A stretch of 64,000 bases of DNA, taken from the NCBI RefSeq assembly GCF_035582795.1, contig NC_134365.1, forward strand, positions 222,473,887 through 222,537,886. Reading direction: 5' to 3'. Position numbers and translations under genes: made by a program. How positions within the stretch are numbered: the first letter of the stretch is position 1; each line of letters opens with the position of its first letter. Source of the DNA: Mycteria americana. Its lineage: Eukaryota > Chordata > Aves > Ciconiiformes > Ciconiidae. Positions 34,440 to 46,109 of this stretch are shown here, in pieces. The notes below the pieces were generated by a model. The model worked only from the letters and a program-made list of their open reading frames with translations, was not told where the DNA came from and ran no database searches.

Positions 34440-34850
34440 CAGCCCAGGACATGCAGGCACTTTCCCTCCTGAGACAAGGACACAAACACCAGTTCCACCA
34501 CGATCATCCCTTAAGTGGTTAAAATTGACTTGTACTGCAGGAGGTTGTGGTTTGCCACAACGCTACGGAGGACCATCAGCAGCAACAGTGAGCAACAGTG
34601 AGTGGATGAAGAAGATTCGAGGGAAACAAGCACTGCAGCTGATTTCCCTGTACTTAAACCAGAACATGTCCAGCACAATACGTGCTGCAGACAGACAGTT
34701 AGAACGATGGACAACATGGCCAAGAAATAGTACATGGGCTTCAGTCCTGTCTCGCCGCATGGAAGATGAGGAGGCATTGCCATGACTCACAGTGAAACAG
34801 ACAGAGCAGAGGTGAGAACTTTCCAGCCCTGGGAAACCTGTTGGGGGAAA
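34440..34850 (-). pseudogene. Heavily decayed olfactory receptor relic
   Basis: Minus-strand similarity can be followed in pieces: TGFPGLESSHLCSVCFTVSH near 34850 (compare TGIPGLE and TM1), KPMYYFLAML at the TM2 start, RIVLDMFWFKYREIS and FFIHSLLL in another frame (TM2 end to TM3), LLLMVLRSVVANHNLLQYKSILTT back in the first frame (the DRYVAIC region, with DRY lost), then after a stop VVELVF and LSQEGK, which resemble the ECL2 and third-inner-loop sequences. At least two frameshifts, a stop and large deletions after TM4 are implied. The group within class I cannot be decided. Certainty is high for 34525-34790 and lower for the ends. Confidence 0.75.
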
Positions 34851-36344
34851 AAAATGCAGCCCTGAAGCTGATGTTCTTGAATGCTGACATGAGCTCCATG
34901 CAGATTTGCTTGAGCTCCTAAGCCTTGAAGCGAAGAATGATATTCATCAACTACGCTATTATAATTGGCAACAAGAATTTAGAAGCAAGGATGAAGCACA
35001 GGCAAGCATCAGTATATCCTGCTTTGAATTCCTGGCTCAGGCTCAGCTCTGCCTCACTGCAGCCAGTGGAAATACCTGCACTGACTCTAGCAGGAAAGGA
35101 AAAGGGCCGCTGTATTTCAAAATCCCGGTACAATCCTTGAGCAACTTGCACTGTTACCACTTGCAGTAGTATTCACAGACTCATACCCCATTGTGCTGGG
35201 TGCTGAACAGTTGCCACAGCTGGAAACATCTGCACTCCCGAAGGTCTCCTGATAGGGTCTCTCACAAGCGCAGACACATGGTGCTTGTGGTGGAAGGAGG
35301 TGGTGGTAAATGCTTTGTCCCATTGCAAGCAAACATTATCTTAAACAGAACAGAAGTCTCAGGAAAGGATAAGGACTGTAAATTTAAGTTCCAGGGGACT
35401 TTGAAGGTAAGGGTAAAAAATTGCCTTGCCAAGTCCAAAGTGAGCATGTTTCTGCTTAGTCCAAATTCTGTAGTTTTTGTGTTCATAGTATGGTTTGTCA
35501 ATTAGGACGTCTCCCATCCCTGTGCTCTCAGCTAGGGCACAAGGTATGTTATGGCAACAACAGGGAAATTTCAAGCTGATAAATATATTCACAAAATGCC
35601 ATCTGGGAATAGTTTCTTTCCTCCCACAGTCCTGACAAAGATCCTTCCTGACAAGTGAAGCAGTCAGAGCCTTTCTCAGGGTATTTTGCATCATCTGAGG
35701 TGCATAAAGTGTTGGAGAGACTGCTCTAGCCCCCAGAAAACACTGGGAACTTCTGCTTGGCTTCAGCTTTGCTCGCTGTGAGCTGAGCTGCATCGTGTCT
35801 GAAAGGTAACACAGCCCCCGAGGAATGACCATGCTCGTCCGACACCCACGGCTTGTTAAGCTGCAGCAACTCGGTGTCTGAGCTCAGGCTCCTGGTGTTT
35901 GGAGACAGTTTGGGGTAAGTCTGGGACAAATCCTGGCAATCACAAAGAGCGCAGTGCTGCAGATGGCAGAGGGAACCTCAGATAAAACCAGATTGCAGGA
36001 GCACGGAGAGGTCACGAGTCAACGGTGGAGGACATCCTGGAGACCAAAGCCCCACAGCTTCCCAAGGCACCCACAGACTCACGCTTCTCACCGCAGAACA
36101 GTGTCCTGGCCAGGCTCGGTGCTGCCGACACAGGACAAGCCACAGGCTGCCCTGTTTTATAGGACACCCTTATCTGTCCCCGGGGCACAGAACCATGCTG
36201 GAAGAACTCAGCTGCTCCGGGTGATTTTGTCTGTGCATGCAGCTCTGCACCGTGAAATGATTCTTGGTCTTCTCCCCACCACACCAAAATATTCCCCTCC
36301 TGGACAGGTTCCTTGAGTCCCAGGAGAGAAAAGAGGCTGAGCTG
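34851..36344. other. Intergenic, nothing recognised
   Basis: No gene or repeat family recognised. Confidence 0.35.
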
Positions 36345-36535
36345 CCCGGCTCGAAGGGTCATGATCAGTGGCACAAGGTCCGGCTGGAGGCCAGTCACTG
36401 GTGTGACTAGTGAGTCAATACTGGGGCCAGTACTGTTTAACCACTTAATTAATGACCCAGATGACAGGGCAGAGTGCACCCTCAGCAAGTCCGCAGATGA
36501 TACAAAACCAGCAGGGGTGGCTGATCATGCCCCTT
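36345..36535 (+). mobile_element. CR1 LINE internal fragment, reverse-transcriptase core
   Basis: The plus-strand frame includes [30 protein letters not shown] and [19 protein letters not shown]. This corresponds to the CR1 RT segment [15 protein letters not shown]...FADDTK, which contains the catalytic Asp pair (ADD). The Phe of FADD is Ser here. The fragment is cut at both ends and lacks the 3' tail, unlike the usual 5'-truncated copies. Confidence 0.88.
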
Positions 36536-36589
36536 TATTCTCCTCCAGCATCCTGCTATTTTCATTTCAGGAGGTCTGCTTTAGGCAGC

Positions 36590-36690
36590 CCTCAGCAATC
36601 CCTCTTCCAAGACTCTCCCAATCTCCTTTTGAACTCATGTAAATAATTTGGATCCACAGCAACCTTCAGCAAGGGGTTCCTCTGATCTTC
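36590..36690 (-). mobile_element. Possible ancient CR1-type fragment
   Basis: On plus, TTTGAACTCATGTAAATAATTTGGATCCACAGC and CAGCAAGGGGTTCC loosely follow the old CR1 phrase ...GTATCCACAGCAT...GGCAAGGAGTTCCACAG. The match is short and weak. Confidence 0.3.
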
Positions 36691-37429
36691 TGATCCGCAG
36701 CCTGGACAGGGACACAGTCAGACCATGCCATGCTCTTGTCCTCTCCCTCCTCGCCACCAGCCCGAGAGCGTCACAGCTTTCTACAAGGACGTTGACCAAA
36801 GGGTAAGGAAACATATACAGCCCCGGTCTGCACCCCATCAATGGTGGGGAACAGGCAGCTGGAGGCTCCCCACAGCTGCGGATCAAGGGACCCCCACACC
36901 ACCCTCCATCTCTGTACCCCACCACCCACCATCTCGATGTGAAACTCATCAGAGAATTAAAAAAATTCTCAAAATAAAGTTTCTGATTATGAATCCATTG
37001 GCTGGTTCTTTTGGTTTGTGCTCTTTTTTGGGAACCTTTTGGGGATTTTTCTTATTGTCCTTGTTTCCTTGTATTTAACCTATCTAAATATCTAAATGCA
37101 ATATACACACATATACATGTATAAAGTGTGCCTATGTATAAATACGGGAGCTGCATGGAGGCACTCGGGGGGGTGGAAGGCACCGGGTCTGGGTCTCTTC
37201 ACTTTTCAGAACGCAAAAGTTTCACAGAGCAGGGCAAAACTGGGGAATTCCCTGAATACACATTTTTTTGCCCCCCCCCCCCTTTTTTTTTTTTACAGCC
37301 AACACCTCAAAGCTGCCTTCACTCCCATTTTTGCACTCTGCCGCTTTTTCAGAGAAGACAGGAAAACCGACCCGTAAGCAGTCCCGTGGTGCTCACACCC
37401 CCTGAAGAGCAAAGAAATCAGCTGTGACT
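36691..37429. other. Intergenic with a C12T12 run
   Basis: C homopolymer 37271-37282 directly followed by T homopolymer 37283-37294 and then ACAG, which also resembles a splice acceptor. Nothing else recognised. Confidence 0.4.
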
Positions 37430-37575
37430 CCCTGGGTGAGACCCGTGGGGTTTGCTCGGGCTGGGTTAAATACGGCTTTCCAGCCCTCCGCCCGGCGTCT
37501 GCCTGCAGCAGGGTGCACAGCCAGGGCTCTCCCTGGTCCCCAGCCCACGTCCTCTGCTGCGACCGGGGGTAAGTA
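37430..37575 (+). promoter_or_regulatory. Candidate promoter and untranslated leader exon of the OR51 gene at 39499
   Basis: A GC-rich patch with about nine CpGs contains a TATA-like TTAAATAC (37466-37473), then about 97 nt of exon-like sequence ending GACCGGGG|GTAAGTACAG, a near-perfect donor (intron from 37569). The acceptor before the OR start ends at 39474, giving a 1.9-kb leader intron. A TCCCTGGGTGA near 37431 partly matches the Olf/EBF motif of OR promoters (inference). Alternatively this is an internal leader exon, since C12T12-ACAG just upstream (to 37298) would be a strong acceptor. Confidence 0.4.
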
Positions 37576-39456
37576 CAGGGTGGGCTGCCTGGAGATGACA
37601 GAATAGAGATGTTCTTCCTCTGCAAGGACGATTTGCTTGAGGGCTTGCATCAAAACAAGACTTCACAAAAGTCTCTGGCAGAAACAACAAACCAGCCTAG
37701 TAGGAAAGTGCTAGGAGAAAATTGCTTTACTAAATGTTACTTTCGATCTCATATATGCAGATGGGCTTGGTATGAAAAGCTACCCTAAAAATCGACCTTG
37801 GCCAATAATTAAACATTTCCCTCACTCTCTCAAGTGCTACACGAGCAGGATGTGTAAGTTTGTTTCTGCAATGCCTTTGCTCCCCACAAGAGCAAAGGGG
37901 GGTCTTCAGCTCCTCGGCTTTAGGTTCTTTACACCCTCAGTTACCTCCTTTGCCGTCCCAGTTCTCCCTCTCCCACACTGCTTGGTTCAGTTTCAGAGAG
38001 CTTTTTTCCCTCATCCCAGGGGCAGTCAGCTCTAACTTTTGTCCCTGCGTGGCTCTTTCCCCTAATCAGGGAAGCGGGTGCTTGGCGGCTTCTGAGGAAC
38101 TGCACCGTGGGCTGCTGGAGGAGAGCAGCACCGTGGTGAGCTGAGCTATTTGCAGGCACGACTGCTCTCCCACCGCTGTCTTTCAGACCCTTTGGCCACG
38201 TGAAAACTTCTTTTTTTTTTTTCCCTCATACCAGGTGATGTCTCGGAGTGCGTGTGTGCATGTGCAGACGAACTCTGGGACAAATCTCAATCAGTTTGTG
38301 TTCCTCAGTTATGCAAAGCGTATTCATTTCCAGCTGAATAGAGACACGCACATTTTCCCTCATCAGCCGTGGCAAGAGGTGAGGATGTGCTGCTGTGACC
38401 ACCAGCTGTGCGGGTGGCACGTTTAAGATGCACTGAGTTTAAGTGCATTTGCAGAGAAGCCTGTTGGGAATATTTCTCTGGAAATCTCCCCCGCTTGCCC
38501 CAGCGTCCCGTCGCTGAGCATTGCAGCTATCGCCCGTGCTCCAGGGACAGTGAAGGTGCCCAGGAAAGCGGGCGGCTTCCAGAGTGCTTAAATGGAGACC
38601 TGGCATTTGCTGTTGGGTTTTCTAATGGCCTCAGGCAGATGAAATACCACTTCAGGTTCTTGGTCTTGTTTGAGCCGCTGAATTTCTTCCTTTCCATTTA
38701 ACCTTTTTGGCAGCTGTAAAGCACAAATCCATTTTCCTTCCATCAGGGTTAGTTTGGTTAATTGACTTGCAGGTTTAGCTCATAAAGCTCCCTAAAACGT
38801 TATACATTTTGCCGTACTTAAACAAAAAGGGAAGAAATCAATACAGAGTCACATATAATGGGGCTACTTCTCATCTCAGAGTAAGATGTTATCTCTCGTG
38901 GTCTGACCGCATTCAGTTAAGCACAAACATTGACCTTTCTCTGCCTTTGTCTCTCCCCCTGTCCATTCCCCCTTCCCTCTCCTGTCCGGGTGCCTCAGCC
39001 TTGCAGGCTCCAGCACGGCCAGGGCTGCTCCTCCTGCTGCCGTGGGAGCAGCCAGCCCCGTTCCCCGGGCTGACCTTCCAGGTCTCCATCCCACCTCTCC
39101 TCCTTCCCCAGCCAGGAGCACCCTGGCCCCGGGCTCTTGTCCTGCCTGTGTTGCTGAGAAGCTTTCAGGCACCTCCCAAAGGGCTGAGCACCAAATCTCC
39201 TGAAATCCTGGGTAAATTCTGGGGACTACAACTGGGGGAGACTAAATGGTGCACTGCTCTTTCCTCGTTATCTGCTGCTGTGCACAGCCCGGACAGTGAC
39301 CCCGGGGCTGGTCCACTGTGGCTTTTCCTTGGTCGATGTGATGGATATGCATGAGGGCAGCTGCACAGGGGTTTCGTGGCTCTCAGGAGCCTGTCCTCCC
39401 AACACCATTGTAGCTGGGGTGCATGGGGGGGGTCTCATAGCAGGCCTTTTATTCCA
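37576..39456. other. Putative leader intron and intergenic DNA
   Basis: No repeat family or coding exon recognised. Contains a T-run at 38209-38221 and C-rich text near 38940-39170 with incidental open frames. Confidence 0.35.
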
Positions 39457-39474
39457 AGACACTGTTATTTCCAG
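39457..39474 (+). promoter_or_regulatory. Splice acceptor before the OR51 coding exon
   Basis: ACACTGTTATTTCCAG ends at 39474, 24 nt before the chosen ATG at 39499. If used, it excludes the longer reading frame that opens at 39376. Confidence 0.5.
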
Positions 39475-39498
39475 ACCTCCGGACCATCAGTGTGTGAG

Positions 39499-40455
39499 AT
39501 GTCATCTCCTAATAGGACTGGGTCCAGTCCCCTGACCTTCATCCTCATCGGCATTCCCAGTCTGCCAATGAGCAGCTACTGGATGGCATTGCCTCTCTGC
39601 TGCCTGTACCTCCTCATGCTCCTGGGGAACTGCACCTTACTCTGGGTGATAAAGACAGACCACAGCCTCCATACACCGATGTACTATTTCCTCTCCATGC
39701 TGGCCATGGCAGACCTGGGCTTGTCTCTCTCCACCCTGCCCACCATGCTGGCCATTTTCTGGTTTGAGTCCACCTCCCTCCGTTTTGAAGCGTGCATTGT
39801 CCAGATGTACTTCATCCACTCCTTCTCTGCCATCGAGTCTGGGGTCCTGGTGGCCATGGCCTTCGACCGCTTTGTTGCTATTTGCTACCCTTTGCGCTAT
39901 GCCTCTGTCCTGACGAGCTCCTTAGTCATGAAGGCGGGGGGGACGATCTTCATGCGGGGCATCTGTGTGGTGCTACCCGTTGCCATCCTTATTAAGAAGA
40001 TGCCTTTCTGCAGGTCGCACGTCCTGTCTCACTCCTTCTGTCTGCACCAGGACATGCTGAGGCTGGTTTGTGGTGATGTCAGGGTCAACAGCTTGTACGG
40101 GCTGACCGCGGTGATACTCACCAAGGGCCTGGACTCCCTGACCATCCTCCTGTCCTACATGATGATCATCAGAGCCATCTTGAACATCATCTCCCAGGAA
40201 GCACGAGCCAAAGCCTTTAGCACGTGCGTCTCCCACCTCTGTGCCGTCCTGATCTTCTACATCCCGCTCATTGGCTTGTCCATCATCCACCGGTTTGGGA
40301 AGCACCTGCCCCCCCTCGCTCACACGCTCCTGGCTGATGCCTATCTCCTGGTGCCGCCTGTCCTGAACCCGCTCGTGTACAGCTGGAAAACCAAGCAGAT
40401 CCACAGGCGGATCCTCATCCTGCTCTGTCGGAGAGGGACGCAGCAGCGGGTCTAG
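39499..40455 (+). CDS. Olfactory receptor, class I, OR51-like (318 aa)
   Basis: An intact seven-transmembrane odorant receptor. The landmarks are N-glycosylation at N5 (NRT), FILIGIPSLPM at 14-24, LLGNCTLLWVIKTD at 41-54 (TM1), LHTPMYYFLSMLAMADLGL at 57-75 (TM2), PTMLAIFWF at 81-89, MAFDRFVAICYPLRY at 120-134, LSHSFCLHQDMLRLVCGD at 176-193 (diagnostic of OR51), KAFSTCVSHLCAVL at 238-251, IHRFGKHLPPL in the third outer loop, and PPVLNPLVYSWKTKQIHRR at 286-304. The frame is open further upstream to 39376, but ATG 39499 gives the family's usual N-terminus and falls just after a splice acceptor. The length is normal and no disabling change is seen. The nearest relative here is the OR51 at 58554. 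Confidence 0.95.
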   Translation: MSSPNRTGSSPLTFILIGIPSLPMSSYWMALPLCCLYLLMLLGNCTLLWVIKTDHSLHTPMYYFLSMLAMADLGLSLSTLPTMLAIFWFESTSLRFEACIVQMYFIHSFSAIESGVLVAMAFDRFVAICYPLRYASVLTSSLVMKAGGTIFMRGICVVLPVAILIKKMPFCRSHVLSHSFCLHQDMLRLVCGDVRVNSLYGLTAVILTKGLDSLTILLSYMMIIRAILNIISQEARAKAFSTCVSHLCAVLIFYIPLIGLSIIHRFGKHLPPLAHTLLADAYLLVPPVLNPLVYSWKTKQIHRRILILLCRRGTQQRV

Positions 40456-42742
40456 TCCCAGAGCAGCAATGCCCCAAAGCCAGTCTCCTCCTTGCTTTCC
40501 TCTCCAGACTGGTTGCTCATGGGCAATATCTTTTCCCAGAGAAGGTCACTCATGCCGGAAGAAACCTGTCACCTCTTCTGCAATACAGCTCTTTTCCTCT
40601 CCATGGAGGGATGGATTATGGCAATTCACATTATTCCACCTCCCATTTTGGGATGCCCCATTTCTCAGAAAGCCTGCAAGAAGGCAGAGCTGGTGTGGCT
40701 GTGTGATGAAGCTGGGGAGAGAAGACTGCTGAGAGCAGGCTTTCATCAAGGGATTCGCTGCTAACAGCAGTTTTCGTCTCTGAAGAAATACAGTGTTGCC
40801 AGACTTGTGCTTTTAATTACGGTACCCCTATATCGGTCCACGATATGAAACTGTCAGTTCCCAGGGTTATGTGATCGCATGAGACTCCACAGCTTTCATT
40901 ATACAAATGTGATTCTTTACAGTTATGGAGGACAGACAGGTACTAACGGCCTACAGACTGTAACCTAAGGACACAAAATGAGAAAACCGAGTCCAATCTC
41001 GTTGCAGGGTCTGCAGGGGGAGTGTATTGTTTTTACTGCCTCATGATACCATCTGGTCTGCCTATAACTCCTTTGGGAACACCACAAAAATCTCTCCCCA
41101 CCTCCCACGTCATCATCCAAATGAGGGTAGGCTGGTCTGGCATGGAGGTGTAGGGTGCAACGGGCACGCAAAGCAATCCAAACGCGTCCTGCGACGTGTG
41201 GAGCTGTTTGTATGTTGCCACGTTTCCTCGGGGATGCACGTGATGTATAAGTGACATACCCAGGCTGTCTGAGCTGCTGCTTTCAGAGCATCAGGCCGTC
41301 TTTATGGAGCCTTCACCCTGTCCCGAGGCAATCTACCTCCTGATTCACCACCCTCGTCATTGTGTAAAACAATCCTCCCTGCAAGCCAAATCCCTGTGAC
41401 TTTGTCGTGTCTGCAGGGTCGTACCAAACCATTTGCTCCTTTCTGCCCCCAAATCAGTGCCTTCAGTCTTCCTCACGGGCTGGTCTCCTCCTCTGGGCCA
41501 TCTCAGCCCAGCCTTTGCCTCATCCCAGTAGCTGAGTGGTCGAGAAGGAGGGAGCAGAGTGAAAAGGAGGAGAAAGAGAAACCATGGCCTTGCAAGTGAG
41601 GGGGGCAACAGCCCCCATCTCATGGGAGAGAGCGTGCCGCAGTGATGCTGTGAGCAGCCGTGGTGCTGGGGGGATGAAGGCAGAGGAAGCCACCGATTTC
41701 AGTGCCGGCGCTTGGCAGGGTTGGTGTCCAGCCGTGCAAAGAAGAGCTACGAGGTCAGGATCAGGACTGGAGCTTGGGATGCCCTGGCCATCCGTTAGCA
41801 GGTCCCAGCAAACTGGGAGGTGCTGTGCACTGCAGGGATGTGCTGGAGAGCTTTGGTAGTGAGAAAAAAATTGGTGTTTCTCTTTAGTCTTCTATTTGTT
41901 TCCCACCCACCCCCTACAGCTCCAAAAGATGCTTTGGTAAAGGTACTGAGAGCTCCTCCCGGCTGCCCTAGGTGCTGCTATGGAGAATGCAAATGGGAAA
42001 GATCAGTGCCCTGAAAGGGAGCTAGGTGCTGTTTTTGGCAAGCATGAGAGAGTTATGGGAAAATTGTACCTGGGTTTTTCTTTTTCATCAGGAGAAGGAA
42101 ATGCTCTGTCTCTTCCACGGTCTCTCGGATACTGTCACTGGGAGGTGCCAGCCAGTAAAACCAGCAAGAACACATGGGTGCTGCTGTGCATGCTGCAAAG
42201 CGTCACGTCAGCCAGACACTTGGAAGGGACCGGTGTCTGCAGGAGGAAAGACCTTCTCCATGCAAAAGTAAAGGTGGATGCAAGGCAAATGTGAGTGTTT
42301 AACATGCAGACTCTGGGCCTCGGCCGGGAAGCTGCCGGGATTCTCTCCTGTATTTTTCCAAGGGTCTGTAAAGTAGATGCCTGAAGGCAGGGAATTTGTG
42401 CACGTCCATTTGTGGCTGCTGAAACTGTCAAGCTGCTCCGATCTGCCAACAAGAGGTCAGAAGCCGGGGACCTAACCATGGAGACCTGAGCGCTCAGCAG
42501 CGTTACGCTGTGCAGTAAGCACAGGCGTGGTGCAGTGTGAGCACCTGAAGCAGCGGTCTGTCTCGTGCTGGGACGTTTTGCTAAATCCAGTGAGTCAGAC
42601 TGGGCAAGCCGTGGGGAAGAGCAAATGTTGCTGTAATCAGCTTGTGGACAGTAGAGAGCAGCTCGCTGAGGTACAGAGCAGTTCCCTTGGAGGTTAACGC
42701 AGGGGATGCGTGTCAGCTGCTGACAGATCTGGCAGCTGTTTT
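40456..42742. other. Intergenic, nothing recognised
   Basis: No gene or repeat recognised. No AATAAA was found on the plus strand within about 800 bp of the OR stop, so the 3' end of that transcript is unplaced. Confidence 0.35.
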
Positions 42743-43342
42743 CATAGAATCATAGAACAGAATCACGGAATCGTTTAGGTTGGAAAAGACCTTGAAGATC
42801 ATCGAGCCCAACCGTTAACCTAGCACTGCCAAGCCCACCACTAAACCTTGTCCCTAAGCACCTCATCCAAACATCCTTTAAATACCTCCAGGGATGGGGA
42901 CTCCACCACTTCCCTGGGCAGCCTCTTCCAGTGCTGGACAACCCTTTCGGTGAAGTAACATTTCCTAATATCCAGTCTAAACCTCCCCTGGCGCAACTTG
43001 AGGCCATTTCCTCTCGTCCTATCACTTGTTACCTGGGAGAAGAGACCGACCCCACCTCTCTGCACCCTCCTTTCAGGCAGCTGTAGAGAGCGATGAGGTC
43101 TCCCCTCAGCCTCCTTTTCTCCAGGCTGAACAACCCCAGGTCCCTCAGCCGCTCCCCATCAGCCTTGTGCTCCAGACCCTTCCCCAGCTCCGTTGCCCTT
43201 CTCTGGACACGCTCCAGCCCCTCAATGTCTCTCTTGTAGTGAGGGGCCCAACACTGAACACAGCATTCGAGGTGCGGCCTCACCAGTGCCCAGTACAGGG
43301 GACCATCACTGCCCCAGTCCTGCTGGCCACACTATTCCTGAT
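42743..43342 (-). mobile_element. CR1 LINE 3' fragment, longest recent copy in the window
   Basis: About 600 bp. On plus it starts at the tail complement (CATAGAATCATAGAACAGAATC) and GGTTGGAAAAGACCTTGAAG and extends to GGCCACACTATTCCTGATACA. The minus strand encodes the CR1 ORF2 C-terminal part: [54 protein letters not shown], then [18 protein letters not shown] and [20 protein letters not shown]. The ORF is nearly preserved but broken. It is 5' truncated, as usual for CR1, and of the same subfamily as 9205, 47951 and 50127. Confidence 0.93.
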
Positions 43343-45137
43343 ACAATTTTGAACCAATTCCCTCACAGGCGAAATCTGCGACTGGGTTAAACTATAAGCA
43401 CTTCATTCATTTCAGCCAAGCAGTGCCGATTGACACCGCGGCTCCGAGTCACCCAGCCCCAAGCAGCCCGTGCATCTCCTTCCAGGGACAGATGTGATAT
43501 GACAATTTGTCCATCTGGCACTAACGGGGCTTCCCAGCCCTCCTGGAGGTGGCCTTTCACTCCAGAACAGAGCACAGCTGATGCACTGCAGTCCTGAAAG
43601 GTCTGTGTGATGCTGACTAATGACATTTGTAGTAATTTTAGTTTGCATTTCTCCTAAAAACCTCTCACCCACTTTACGGAGTAACATGGCCAGGTGCCTC
43701 GCTGCCTGTTGATTTAGGTTTGCAATATGAAATGTGCTACCTTGAGGCTTGCACGCGTACCTGCAGCTCCCCCCAAACCCAGCTATTCTCCAGCTGTCTC
43801 TGAGTCACAGCAATTTGCCGGCTTTATTTAATAATTGACAGGACGACACGTCTTCCTAACGTTTGCTGTTTGCTTTTCTGTGTTTGACTTTCCATCGATG
43901 GCGCCGAAAGCAATAATGTACACACCAGTTTTTCTACAAGTGCTTTCCACCTGTCGATCCCTTTCTCTTATCTGCATTTGCTCAGCCCTGTACCTGCATA
44001 CTACATTTGCTGTCACAAAATTCCCTTTTGCCAGCAAACAGTGTAAGTTGTCAACTTCTGCTTCACACCAGCACCTTCACAACCTGGTGGGAACAGTACC
44101 TCTGACGATGCTACACAGGGATGTGGAAATAAATGATGTCCAGACACTGCCTCACTTGCTTCTTATTCTGGTCAACATTTGTGTTTTGTACCAATCTCAT
44201 ATTTTAGTTGGGTGTGCAGCTTTCCTACTGAAATAGCTAACGATGCACAGCCCTTGCAATGGATTCATCTAGTTTTGTATCAACAGATTTCACAGGGGTT
44301 TTCTTCCAAGAAAGGGGGAAGGCTCTCTGCAGCAGCACATCTTTCTTAGTGGTAAAACCTCATCTGCTCTGCGAGACATAAAAACTGGGCCCTAACTATG
44401 AAGTTAAAGGAGTCTATAGACAAGCTCTGAAACTGGGTCAGATCTGGGATACTCTGCTGCATACCAAAGAGATTTTTGGGGGATTTTTCTTTTTATTATT
44501 TTTAGTAGCAACCATCCAATTCCTTTGCTTATGCATTGCGGGATTTCACCATTATGAGGTCCTATTGAGTCCCAGGGAACTTTGTAGTAAATCAACATGA
44601 ATGGGGTGATCCTGATCCTGAGAAGGGTTACATGTTCATTGGGAAAGTTTGTTTTATCTTTGGAATTGGACACAGACTAATGTTCTGACCTAGTTTAAGA
44701 CCACAAAATCCTCTGTTTACGCCTCCATATCCATAAGTTTGCACATTGCCAGACAGAGCGGCTTTTAGCTCCATGTAAACAAATTTCATACATTAATCTC
44801 AGCCTTGAGAATGAAGTAGATCATGGTTGAGGCCAAAATGAATTGGACGTTTTAAGTACACAAACTGGGGCACCATAAAAAGGCATACGGCTTTTCAAAG
44901 TGCTGAGGAATAACTCAAAAAATGCAGCTGCTGAGTTTCCCCAGATTCATCTCTGCATTCAGTGTCCCAAATTTGGGACTACACGTGGGCCCGGGGGTCC
45001 AGGCTCCCACGACAGTCAGAGGTGGTGAGTCAATGCAGTCCACGGAGAACCTCTCTAAGGTGAGCTGAGGTGCTCTGTATGTTCAGACGAGGAAACTTTA
45101 AACTAAATCCCACTCCTGAAACCACATCCTAGGTGAC
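43343..45137. other. Intergenic, nothing recognised
   Basis: AT-richer than the left half. No gene or repeat recognised. Confidence 0.35.
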
Positions 45138-45707
45138 TGTCATGGTTGAGCCCCAGTCAGCAACTGAGCACCACGCAGCCGCTCGCTCACTCACCCCCGG
45201 TGGGACGGGGGAGAGAATCGGAAGGGTAAAAGTGAGAACACTCGTGGGTTGAGATAAAGACAGTTTAATAGGGAAAGCAAAAGCCGCACGCAAGCAAAGC
45301 AAAGCGAGGAATTCATTCCCTCCTTCCCATGGGCAGGCAGGGGTTCAGCCATCTCCAGGAAAGCAGGGCTCCATCAGGGGTAACGGTGACTTGGGAAGAC
45401 AAACGCCATCATTCCGAATGTCCCCTCTTTCCTTCTACTTTCTTCTTCCCCAGCTTTATATACTGAGCATGACGCCATATGGTATGGAATAGCCCTTTGG
45501 CCAGCTTGGATCAACTGTCCTGGCGGTGCCCCCTCCCAGCTTCTTCTGCCCCTGGCAGAGCACGGGGAGCTGAAAAGTCCTCGGCCAGTGCAGCAACAAC
45601 TAAAACATCCCTGTGTTATCAACGCTGTTTTCAGCACAAATCCAAAACACAGCCCCATACCAGCCACTATAAAGAAAATTAACCCTGTCTCAGCTGAAAC
45701 CAGGACA
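45138..45707 (+). mobile_element. Solo-like avian ERV LTR, same family as 12906-13552
   Basis: It runs from TGTCATGGTTGAGCCCC to CAGCTGAAACCAGGACA, so it has the TG...CA ends of an LTR. Inside are GAGCACCACGCAGCCGCTCGC, GTGGGTTGAGATAAAGACAG, CTTTATATACTGAGCATGACG (a promoter-like TATA region) and AAAATTAACCCTGTCTCAGC. The whole LTR is 570 bp, without adjoining viral genes. A matching target duplication is not evident in the five flanking bases. It looks better preserved than the copy at 12906, so probably younger. Confidence 0.85.
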
Positions 45708-46109
45708 GTAATGAACCCTTCATCTTAAATTTCACCTGGTGGGTGTGACCCATTGGAGGTGTTTATAGCTCTGTAGGTCATGCATGAATAAACCCTCAGC
45801 TTTTGACCGCAAGTGTCCTTCAAGAAGCTCAAGTTTGTCGGCCAGGTGGTGGGCTATGCTGGGTGGGTTTAGGACTTGCAGAATAATCCTAATCTCCAGC
45901 TGTGGGAGAAATGAGGCATCGTGGCTGCTGAGGCCGACCGCGCTGGATAATGCAGGGACCCAGCCAGCCCATGCCTGGAAACTGCCGCGCACTGTCACCA
46001 CGGGATGGCTCTCCCCTGTCCTCCTGCTCCTCCTGGCACCTTGGTGAAGCGCAGGGAGCCTTGTGGCTCTTGGCCCTAGGGTTGTGTCTCTTCTCGCAGA
46101 GACGGGGAG
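45708..46109. other. Intergenic, nothing recognised
   Basis: Short stretch between an LTR and an old CR1 tail. No features recognised. Confidence 0.3.

Noticed and set aside
39376-39498. Upstream start for the OR51 at 39499
   Set aside because: The extra 41 residues are unlike any OR N-terminus and precede the splice acceptor at 39474.
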